From the NCBI RefSeq assembly GCF_020034665.1, contig NZ_JAIQDI010000002.1:2108001-2172000 (forward strand): a stretch of 64,000 nt of DNA, read 5' to 3'. The stretch is from Niabella beijingensis. Its GTDB lineage: Bacteria; Bacteroidota; Bacteroidia; Chitinophagales; Chitinophagaceae. This document shows, piece by piece, positions 34,178 through 41,552 of the stretch (positions within the stretch are counted from its first letter, which is position 1; every line of letters starts with the position of its first letter). The notes under the pieces are model-generated. The model saw nothing but the letters and a program-made list of their open reading frames with translations, did no database searches and was not told the origin of the DNA. Made by a program: the position numbers and the translations under genes.

Positions 34178-37009
34178 TTATTTTAACGGCGTCATCGTTA
34201 CCGGTCCTAAAAGCCCCGATGGCTGTGGCTTCCAGTGCGCCGCATTAAACAGACCATCCATTGTATTCTCCTTTAACCGCGCGGGTATATTGATGTTATA
34301 AAATACTTTCCAGGGGAGCTTATTACGATCCATATAAGCGATCCGGTTGGCCATCAGGTTGGCCACTATTATTTCCAGTTTGTTTGTTGCCCGTAATTCA
34401 GATGCAGGGATCACGGTGGTGAATGAGGGGCCTATCAGCGTTGCCAGGCTTTTGCCGTTTAGGATCACTTCGGCGGTTTCATGCACCCTGCCCAGATTTA
34501 ACAAATATCCCGGCGCATTCCCCGGCTTCGCAAATGTTGTACTGTACTTTGCCGTTCCCGAAAAATCACCGGCAGATGGCACATCCAGATCGGTCCAGGA
34601 TCCCGGCTGTATCTCTATTACCGGTTCGGGTATTACAGGTCCTCCTTCCAGAAACTCCAGCTTCCAGTGGCCATCAAGTGTAACGGAGGCACCGTTTCCA
34701 AGCCGATAGGGAAAAGGAGCACCTTCCTGTTTTTTATGATAAGATCTCAGGATCAGCGATGCCTGTGGTTGTAGCTGTACCCATACATCCAAACCGCCGT
34801 TATTATTTTTTTTCCATCTGGCCATCCCTTTTTCTCCGGTAGCGGCATCAAATAAAGCCACTGCTGCGGCGCTATCCTGCAGTGTCAACCAGTCTTCAAC
34901 CGGCAGATCCGTACGGTTATCTATAAAGTAGGTCCTTCCGTCAGGGTTCTTTCTCCGTAATAGGTATATGTCTTTTCCCGGAAACCGCTCCTGCCGGGCA
35001 CCAGCGGCATTCATAAGCAGGTCGAGCCGGTCGCTTTTATAGATGGCCCCTTTTCCCACGACGGCCTTTTCTATACCATCCCGCGTGATAAATTTAAGCG
35101 GAGCGAAAAGTTGTCCCAGCTTTTGCCTCCGGGCCTCCGGATCCTGCAGCCCCGGAACATCATGCGGAAGTTCTTTATAAACCAGTATCCGGGCGCCGGA
35201 TTTTGCCAGTTGCAGGATCTTTTCAGCGGAGGCGATTGAAATCAGCTTACTGGCCGGAAGTAAAATCGCTTTATAGGTGTTACCGCCCGAAATAATATTT
35301 TCATCTGAAGAAGAGAATTGCTGCAATTGCCTGTCGGAAAAAAAGTCAAAGCTATATCCCTTATCAAGCAGATCCTTTGAGACCTGCTCAAAGTCTGTAT
35401 GCTCGAAGTTTCGTTCCATTCCGTCAAAATGCTGAAGCAGGGCTTTGCCCGGATCTGAATAACGATCGATGATCGGATAATAAAGCAGGATGTCATTATC
35501 CGGCCGGCCCTGCTGCAAAAAGCTCTGCACACGGGCCACATAGGTATTCAATGCATGAAAATGGTTCCATTGCGGATTGGTGGGCTGAAAATGCACCGCC
35601 GCATAGAACAGCCATCCGGGCCAGGCTGCCGTGCGTGGTGAATAGGCAATACCATGATAAAAGATATGATTCACCCCGCCGAGGAAATAGCGGTCAATCG
35701 CCTTTTTCACATCACCCCAGGAGGACAGAAAATGCTCATTGAGCCAGGTGGCTGATTCCGATGCAATCAGTTGCTTACCGGTCACATTAGCCGCAGAGGC
35801 TGCGAATTTAAAGCGCAACACATCAGTGCCTTCTGTCTCCGGAATATCCACCACACTGTAAAGGTCCAGTGTATTGGCCGGCGACCCATGACTTTGGTTA
35901 CGTAAAACCGCTCCCCTTGAAGCACCCCATTTTTTCCATTCCATCGTAAAATGCTCTAATAATAATGCATCAATAACCGAACGGTAATCATAGATCACCC
36001 TGCTGTTCCTATCCGCATTATCGTTACCAAACAATGCGGGCAGGTAATGGCGCAGGTCATAGTCTTTTCTTTTTTTGAACTCGGAAAAGAAATCCGGCGT
36101 CCAGTTGGCCTGCCCCCGGGCATCGTCTACCTCATAGGAGTCATTAAAAAATCCCCTCAGATAACTGATATCATATCCTTTGAAAGCGTCATCAAACCGT
36201 TTAAAATAATGATCCGCCGCCGCCTTTGAAAAATGATCGATGGCGTAACCTTCCCCTCCCGGGGCAGCCCTTTCCACCATTTTGCCATGCAGTCCCTCAA
36301 ACAGGGCGTACAGGGTCCATGTACCGGTGCCTGCGGGTGGCACCCAGTCCAGTATTCCGGCGCTGTCCACCTTTGCAGTAAGATCAAGCGGTGCCATTGT
36401 TGCATTGTACGCCATCAATGTCTTCAGGGGTAATTTACCCGGGAACTGTACCTGGTCCAGCGCCAGCTGCTGAAGATCCTTATTACCTGAAAGCGGATTT
36501 TTTATCGCACTGGTATTTAATGCCCGGTTATTGGCAGTGTGTACATAGCCCTCACGGAAATAGATGATCCGGTCTTTCAGGCGTATGCCCGCATTCAGCG
36601 AAAATGTTTTATAAAATATCGATTTGCTGGCGTCTTCGTCTTTTACCCAGGGACCACCAAATGGCCATCCCGTTCCGTTTGCAAGATCCACCCCAAGTCC
36701 AAGCCGCTTACTTTCCCGAAGGGTGAACGTAAAAAGCTCCATCCATTGAGGGGAAAGAAAATCAACAAATTCTTTCTCCTGCCCCTGTATACCATAGATC
36801 GGTGTGATTTCCGTTCCTCCGATGCCCGCCTTATTGTATTGTTCCAGATTCCAGGTCAGCCCCTGTTTGTTTACCGCACTTCCCTGCCACCACCAGCGTG
36901 TCCAGGGCTTATTGGTTTGCGTAACAGCCGGCCAGCTGATCTGTGCAACGGCAGTATTCACCAATAAACATCCTGCTCCCAGCAATAGAAATCGGATCAT
37001 ACGTATCAC
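34178..37009 (-). CDS. GH106 alpha-L-rhamnosidase
   Basis: A 943-residue secreted enzyme (signal ending TAVAQ) matching the GH106 family through its whole length: WPAVTQTNKPWTRWWWQGSA, TEITPIYGIQGQEKEFVDFL, LGLGVDLANGTGWPFGGPW, RGFFNDSYEVDDARGQANWT, AWPGWLFYAAVHFQPTNPQW and a C-terminal beta-sandwich with LNLGRVHETAEVILNGK. It releases alpha-L-rhamnose from rhamnogalacturonan oligomers by an inverting mechanism. It heads a minus-strand group with GH28 (100 bases further) and CE12. The promoter region holds a direct-repeat operator and a palindrome in the same arrangement as the GH105 gene at 30061. Confidence 0.93.
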   Translation of the reverse strand: MIRMIRFLLLGAGCLLVNTAVAQISWPAVTQTNKPWTRWWWQGSAVNKQGLTWNLEQYNKAGIGGTEITPIYGIQGQEKEFVDFLSPQWMELFTFTLRESKRLGLGVDLANGTGWPFGGPWVKDEDASKSIFYKTFSLNAGIRLKDRIIYFREGYVHTANNRALNTSAIKNPLSGNKDLQQLALDQVQFPGKLPLKTLMAYNATMAPLDLTAKVDSAGILDWVPPAGTGTWTLYALFEGLHGKMVERAAPGGEGYAIDHFSKAAADHYFKRFDDAFKGYDISYLRGFFNDSYEVDDARGQANWTPDFFSEFKKRKDYDLRHYLPALFGNDNADRNSRVIYDYRSVIDALLLEHFTMEWKKWGASRGAVLRNQSHGSPANTLDLYSVVDIPETEGTDVLRFKFAASAANVTGKQLIASESATWLNEHFLSSWGDVKKAIDRYFLGGVNHIFYHGIAYSPRTAAWPGWLFYAAVHFQPTNPQWNHFHALNTYVARVQSFLQQGRPDNDILLYYPIIDRYSDPGKALLQHFDGMERNFEHTDFEQVSKDLLDKGYSFDFFSDRQLQQFSSSDENIISGGNTYKAILLPASKLISIASAEKILQLAKSGARILVYKELPHDVPGLQDPEARRQKLGQLFAPLKFITRDGIEKAVVGKGAIYKSDRLDLLMNAAGARQERFPGKDIYLLRRKNPDGRTYFIDNRTDLPVEDWLTLQDSAAAVALFDAATGEKGMARWKKNNNGGLDVWVQLQPQASLILRSYHKKQEGAPFPYRLGNGASVTLDGHWKLEFLEGGPVIPEPVIEIQPGSWTDLDVPSAGDFSGTAKYSTTFAKPGNAPGYLLNLGRVHETAEVILNGKSLATLIGPSFTTVIPASELRATNKLEIIVANLMANRIAYMDRNKLPWKVFYNINIPARLKENTMDGLFNAAHWKPQPSGLLGPVTMTPLK

Positions 37010-37111
37010 TATTAGTTCTCTTTTATGATTATGGTTACCGGTTTATCGGGCGCAGGACGTTACAATCATTCATTACTGCAACCCTACGTTACTTTATTGT
37101 TACGACGTACC

Positions 37112-37157
37112 TAAAAATAGTGCATCGTACTTCCCGATCTATCCTGTAGCATCCTGC
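37112..37157 (-). promoter_or_regulatory. Direct-repeat promoter of the GH106 gene
   Basis: Minus strand: GCAGGA (37157-37152), TGCT, ACAGGA (37147-37142), 22 bases, then TATTTTTA (37119-37112), one mismatch to TAnnTTTG. Leader of about 95 bases to the ATG at 37009. Confidence 0.7.
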
Positions 37158-37175
37158 GGTTCGGCTTGTTTTTAC

Positions 37176-37187
37176 GCAAACGATTGC
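37176..37187. promoter_or_regulatory. GCAAACGATTGC palindrome in the GH106 promoter
   Basis: A near-perfect LacI-type palindrome 18 bases above the direct repeat, part of the 20-base match TTTACGCAAWCGATTGCATA with the promoter at 31574. A weaker related site (AACAATCGTTACC) lies near 37258. Confidence 0.55.
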
Positions 37188-37324
37188 ATACTGCTGATCC
37201 CGGTTAACCGGAAAGGTCACCACTTTGGTTATGCACTATCTTTATCAACGGGCCTTACAAAACAATCGTTACCGAGCTGCCCGTCTTTATCGCATCATTC
37301 ACCAGGTTTTTACAAATGGTTATC

Positions 37325-37355
37325 CGAATATAAAAAAAATAAATTAATTGTCAAA
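37325..37355 (-). promoter_or_regulatory. Second, distal promoter candidate before GH106
   Basis: Minus strand TTTG (37355-37352), 19 bases, TATATTCG (37332-37325, one mismatch). It would give a leader of about 310 bases running through the palindromes and the direct-repeat promoter. The remaining gap (37010-37451) has no gene. Confidence 0.4.
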
Positions 37356-37451
37356 TAAACACTTATTTATTTTTTCAATTTTTCCAGATCAGATGGCCGC
37401 TGCTGTATCTTTATCTTACGTGTATCTGATCCCTGTTGTGCCACGTCAATT

Positions 37452-39422
37452 TCATGAATACGGTATCCGGAGAATGGTAAAGGAATAAGGCGCCAGGGTA
37501 ACCGGGGGCTGCTTCCCGGATAAACGGATCCCGGACTCCTGCGGAAAAACCGTCCGGGGAGCTTCCATCGAATTCATGGCATCCAGATCCGTATGCTGAA
37601 GCCGGATCAGTTTCGCTAATGCCGTCCGTCTTTTTGTCCCACGCAACTCAAGCCGGATGGATTGTTCGCGCGGAAGTGCATTGACCATTTTTATAACCAG
37701 TTCCTTTGCCGGCTCATCAAGCACTGCCGACGCATACAAACTGTCCTGTCCGGCAACCACTTTGTCATTCAGGGTGAGCGGGAGTACTTTTGTCCCTTTA
37801 TTCAATGCATACAATTGCTGCACATAATAGTCAGGAGTACCTGCTGCTTTCAGATTGCTCACCCATATCAGATCGGGCGACCATTGCCATCCTGCAGTAT
37901 GCGCAAAAAGAGGGGCATAAGACGCCATTTCCACAACGGCGGCATTCCGTTCCACGCCGGTGAGAAAAGCAGCAATGGATAAAGCGGCCAGCCAGTTATT
38001 CTTTTTTTCCGGTGCCACTCCCTCCGGATGTGCTGCATACTCGCCGGCAAATACCTTGGTGCCTGTTCTGGGGTAATGATCATAACGGTTTACATTACTG
38101 AAGAACCACTGAGGAGGGCGGTAATAATGTTCATCAATAAAATCAATATGAAGTGCCCGGAGTGCAGTGTCCAGCTGCTCAAAGCGCTTTCCGTCAGGAT
38201 CCGTTCCTGAGCTGGCAACGATCCTGAAATCGGGATATTTTGCTTTGATCGCTTTTTGAAACAATTGCAGCCGCTCCAGATACTGGGGGCCCCAGTTCTC
38301 GTTCCCCACTCCCATCATACTTAAGCCAAAGGGCTGCGGATGCCCCATATCAGCCCGGATCTTTCCCCATTTTGAAGTTGTCGGACCATTTGCAAATTCG
38401 ATCAGGTCCAGCGCATCCTGTATGTATGGATCCAGCTGATCAAGGGGTACCACCTCGGCTGCATTGAACTGGCAGGCCATGCCGCAATTGAGTATGGGCA
38501 GCGGTGCTGCTCCTATATCTTCGGCCAGCTGGAAGTATTCAAAAAAGCCCAGGCCAAATGTTTGAAAATAATCGGGAGCCGGGCGATGTGCAAATTCAAA
38601 GTTCCACCGGTTAATCAGCAGCTGCCGTTCTTCTACAGGTTCGATCGTTTTTTTCCATTGATAACGTTGCGAAAGATCATACCCTTCCACAATACAGCCA
38701 CCCGGAAAGCGGATAAAGCCGGGCTTCATATCTGCCAGCATCTGTACCATGTCTGCGCGCAGGCCTCCTTTTCTTCCCCTCCAGGTATCGCCCGGGAACA
38801 GGGAAATCATATCCAGGTCGATCGTTCCGTTGCCTTCAAGAGTGATCTTAAGCAGTGCTTTTTCTTCCGTTGCAGTTGCGGTGAATTGCAGCTCCTGCTT
38901 TCTCCATACACCGCCTGTAGCCGGCGGGATCAGTACTGCTGATCCGATAGCCTGCCCTTTTGCATTGCACAGTTCGGCCCGGACCGTTAAGCCTGCCGCC
39001 GCGCTCGCGTACATAAAGGAAAAATCATACCGGAGGTCTTTTTTGATTCCCATTCCCCTGAACCCTTCATTGATAAGTGAAAGAGACCGGGGGCCGTCGC
39101 CGGGAAGGGTTATCCGGAGAAAACGGGGATTTGCCGTATGCTGCTCTTTCCGGTTCAGTACTAGCACCGCGCCTTCCCGGTAGGGATTTTGCTCCACCTT
39201 CCAGCCCATCAGTGGTTTGAAAAATTCGAACGACCGGTTCTTTACCAGTTCTGCGTAAAGACCGCCATCCGCGCCCATATTGATGTCTTCAAAGAAAACG
39301 CCGTACATCGTGGGAGACACGGCTGCTACCGGCTCACCGGTACGGATCACAAAAGTTTTATCCTGTGCTATTCCCTGCTGTGTTAAAAACAGGAAAAAGA
39401 GCAATTGTATTTTTTGTTTCAT
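37452..39422 (-). CDS. GH51 alpha-L-arabinofuranosidase
   Basis: A 656-residue secreted enzyme (signal ending QQGIAQ) of family GH51, releasing terminal alpha-L-arabinofuranose from arabinan side chains. The start of the fold reads TMYGVFFEDINMGADGGLYAELVKNRSFEF; a carbohydrate-binding-like insert occupies about 75-210; catalytic residues are Glu375 (acid/base, in GVGNENWG) and Glu461 (nucleophile, in VFAGEYAAH). The C-terminal beta domain ends PYSFTILRIPYS. It has its own promoter in the 159-base gap upstream, after the GH97 gene. Confidence 0.94.
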   Translation of the reverse strand: MKQKIQLLFFLFLTQQGIAQDKTFVIRTGEPVAAVSPTMYGVFFEDINMGADGGLYAELVKNRSFEFFKPLMGWKVEQNPYREGAVLVLNRKEQHTANPRFLRITLPGDGPRSLSLINEGFRGMGIKKDLRYDFSFMYASAAAGLTVRAELCNAKGQAIGSAVLIPPATGGVWRKQELQFTATATEEKALLKITLEGNGTIDLDMISLFPGDTWRGRKGGLRADMVQMLADMKPGFIRFPGGCIVEGYDLSQRYQWKKTIEPVEERQLLINRWNFEFAHRPAPDYFQTFGLGFFEYFQLAEDIGAAPLPILNCGMACQFNAAEVVPLDQLDPYIQDALDLIEFANGPTTSKWGKIRADMGHPQPFGLSMMGVGNENWGPQYLERLQLFQKAIKAKYPDFRIVASSGTDPDGKRFEQLDTALRALHIDFIDEHYYRPPQWFFSNVNRYDHYPRTGTKVFAGEYAAHPEGVAPEKKNNWLAALSIAAFLTGVERNAAVVEMASYAPLFAHTAGWQWSPDLIWVSNLKAAGTPDYYVQQLYALNKGTKVLPLTLNDKVVAGQDSLYASAVLDEPAKELVIKMVNALPREQSIRLELRGTKRRTALAKLIRLQHTDLDAMNSMEAPRTVFPQESGIRLSGKQPPVTLAPYSFTILRIPYS

Positions 39423-39524
39423 ATCAGAAATTACGCGGCAAACGATCTTTTCGCCGCTACTGCTGTTTCCGGCAACCTGCAGTTGTCCGGCAGATTATTA
39501 ATTGTATTAAAAACAATTAATAAC

Positions 39525-39556
39525 CGAATATAAATACCTTCGCGAATATCTCCAAA
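39525..39556 (-). promoter_or_regulatory. Promoter of the GH51 gene with AAACGATT overlap
   Basis: Minus strand TTTG (39556-39553), 20 bases, TATATTCG (39532-39525, one mismatch). A TAAACGATTT core overlaps the -33 element. The leader also holds the inverted repeat ATTAATTGT / ACAATTAAT near 39497-39521. Confidence 0.45.
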
Positions 39557-39581
39557 TCGTTTATCCGGCTCCAGAAGTCTT

Positions 39582-41522
39582 TTACTGTATCATTACAAAT
39601 CCACCACCGGGCACTACCACCAGTTCCGTCAGGCCATCCTTTCCAATGTGCACCTGCCGTTCCGCGGGCGCTTTTTTCCGGTCATCCGTAAGCAGCCTTA
39701 CCGGCCGGCCGGCCAACATGGAAAGATTCATCTTCACCCGGACCGGTTGCTGCTGCGCATTGATGCCGGCAACATACCAGCGCTCCTTATGCCGGCGGGC
39801 CAATACCACATATTTTCCGGGGTATCCATCAATATAGCGTATTTCATCCCAGGTAACGGGTACCTTCTTCATAAAATCGATACATACCGGAGCCGCATCC
39901 TTCAGATTATCCGGCGCTAAAGCAAAAAACTGGACAGGGTTTTGAAACAATACCGCCGCTGCCAGCTGAAACACATCCGTGGTACGCCTTACAGAGCCTC
40001 CGTCGTTGTTTTTATTAAGCCGTTTATTTAAAAAGCTTCCCCCGAATTCCATACTGCCCACCGCGTTCCGGATAAAGGGGTGCAGGCTGGCATTAAAGGC
40101 CTCTGCATCACAGGAAGCCTGATTAAATACCATGTTCTCTGAAGCCAGTACCGCCTCACTGCCCACATAGTTCGGATACATACGCTCCCATCCCCGGGGT
40201 AGCGTAGCCCCGTGGAATAATACCATGAGTCCAAAATCATCGGCATCACTGAGAATGGACTCATACAGCCGCATCGTTTCCTGTTTGTCGCCTCCAAAAA
40301 AATCAACCTTGATGCCCTTTACTCCCAGACCCTGCAGCCATTTCATTTCGCGTTTGCGCAGGATCGGATTGTCCATCCTGTTAACAGGCCCCTGCTCAAT
40401 ATCATTCCAGTATCCGCTGGAGCTATACCAGAGAAAAACAGCGATGTTCTTACTATGTGCATATTCTACCAGGGATTCCATTTGCTGATGTCCGATATTT
40501 TTATCCCACCAGTTGTCGATCAGTACATATTCATATCCCATTGCGGCGGCAAAATCGATATACCGTACCTGGTCATTGTAGTTGATGCTGTTATCCTGCC
40601 AAAGGATCCAGCTCCAGGTACCTTTTCCGAATTTGTATACATGGCCCGTTTCATACAAAGGCTTTACCACATCCCAGGGAACCGTTGTTTCAACAACAGG
40701 CCGTAGGGTTTCTCCTACTGTAAGAGTGCGCCAGGGAGTCTGCCCGGGCAATGCAAATGCAGGGGCAACCGTACCGTTCCCGTCATTTTCTTCTGCCATC
40801 GGAAAAGCAATTGTGTACAAACCGTCTGATTGATATTCACTCAGGCGCGATGCACAATAACGGCTGTCCACGCCGGTCTCACTCACCAGTACCCACCCTT
40901 CTTTTCCCACCCGGAACAAACCGGGAAACGTGTATCCCTTTCCATACAATGAAGGAGTATCCATTGAAGCGCCCGCCTTATAAGGCTCTTCATAGCTGGG
41001 CTTTGTCCGCTTCCAGCCCGTCATTGCCACACTTTGAGGCGTTAGAAACGTGGTGGTCTGCAACGGGAATCTGAAACCTGTCAATTCCTGCAGCACCGTT
41101 ACACCCGCTCTCCCGCTTTGCCGGGGCAGGGCATAACAAAAGGCCACATCATTATTACTGACCCGGAAGATTATATCAAGGGTCTGCTTTTGGGTATTGG
41201 CAACCGTCAGCACAAGCTCATTGGCTTTATAATATACCCTCGATTGCTTGGATCTGTTCAGCGTGTACTCCTCAGTGATACCAGAGGTTTTCTGATTTAC
41301 CAGCAGAAGGTCATGACTAAAATCACCCATAGAGGTTTTCAATCCCAGCGGTGAGCTGCTCAGAAATACCTTTCCGTTATAATTTACCTTATACGCCAAA
41401 CGGCCCTCCGTTATTACAAAAGCCAGTTCCAGGCTGCCGTCCGGCCCCTTTATCTTTACCTCCTCCGCCGCCGAAAAGAGGGATATAGCCATCCCCGCCA
41501 TCCACAGACAAAATTTCTTCAT
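39582..41522 (-). CDS. GH97 glycosidase, retaining-type
   Basis: A 646-residue secreted enzyme (signal ending FSAAEE) of family GH97: N-terminal beta-sandwich (about 22-285), TIM barrel (about 290-560) and C-terminal beta domain. The barrel shows YVLIDNWWD, LWYSSSGYWND, GIKVDFFGGDKQ and YVGSEAVLASENMVF. The Asp at 407 is where retaining GH97 members carry their nucleophile, with a Glu near 456 as acid/base; inverting members (SusB type) have Glu bases instead. Retaining members include alpha-galactosidases and beta-L-arabinopyranosidases, which fits pectin side chains. It begins 31 bases after the GH2 gene, in the same operon. Confidence 0.9.
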   Translation of the reverse strand: MKKFCLWMAGMAISLFSAAEEVKIKGPDGSLELAFVITEGRLAYKVNYNGKVFLSSSPLGLKTSMGDFSHDLLLVNQKTSGITEEYTLNRSKQSRVYYKANELVLTVANTQKQTLDIIFRVSNNDVAFCYALPRQSGRAGVTVLQELTGFRFPLQTTTFLTPQSVAMTGWKRTKPSYEEPYKAGASMDTPSLYGKGYTFPGLFRVGKEGWVLVSETGVDSRYCASRLSEYQSDGLYTIAFPMAEENDGNGTVAPAFALPGQTPWRTLTVGETLRPVVETTVPWDVVKPLYETGHVYKFGKGTWSWILWQDNSINYNDQVRYIDFAAAMGYEYVLIDNWWDKNIGHQQMESLVEYAHSKNIAVFLWYSSSGYWNDIEQGPVNRMDNPILRKREMKWLQGLGVKGIKVDFFGGDKQETMRLYESILSDADDFGLMVLFHGATLPRGWERMYPNYVGSEAVLASENMVFNQASCDAEAFNASLHPFIRNAVGSMEFGGSFLNKRLNKNNDGGSVRRTTDVFQLAAAVLFQNPVQFFALAPDNLKDAAPVCIDFMKKVPVTWDEIRYIDGYPGKYVVLARRHKERWYVAGINAQQQPVRVKMNLSMLAGRPVRLLTDDRKKAPAERQVHIGKDGLTELVVVPGGGFVMIQ

Positions 41523-41552
41523 GCGTTCCTGACAATTAACTGAAAAAATAGA

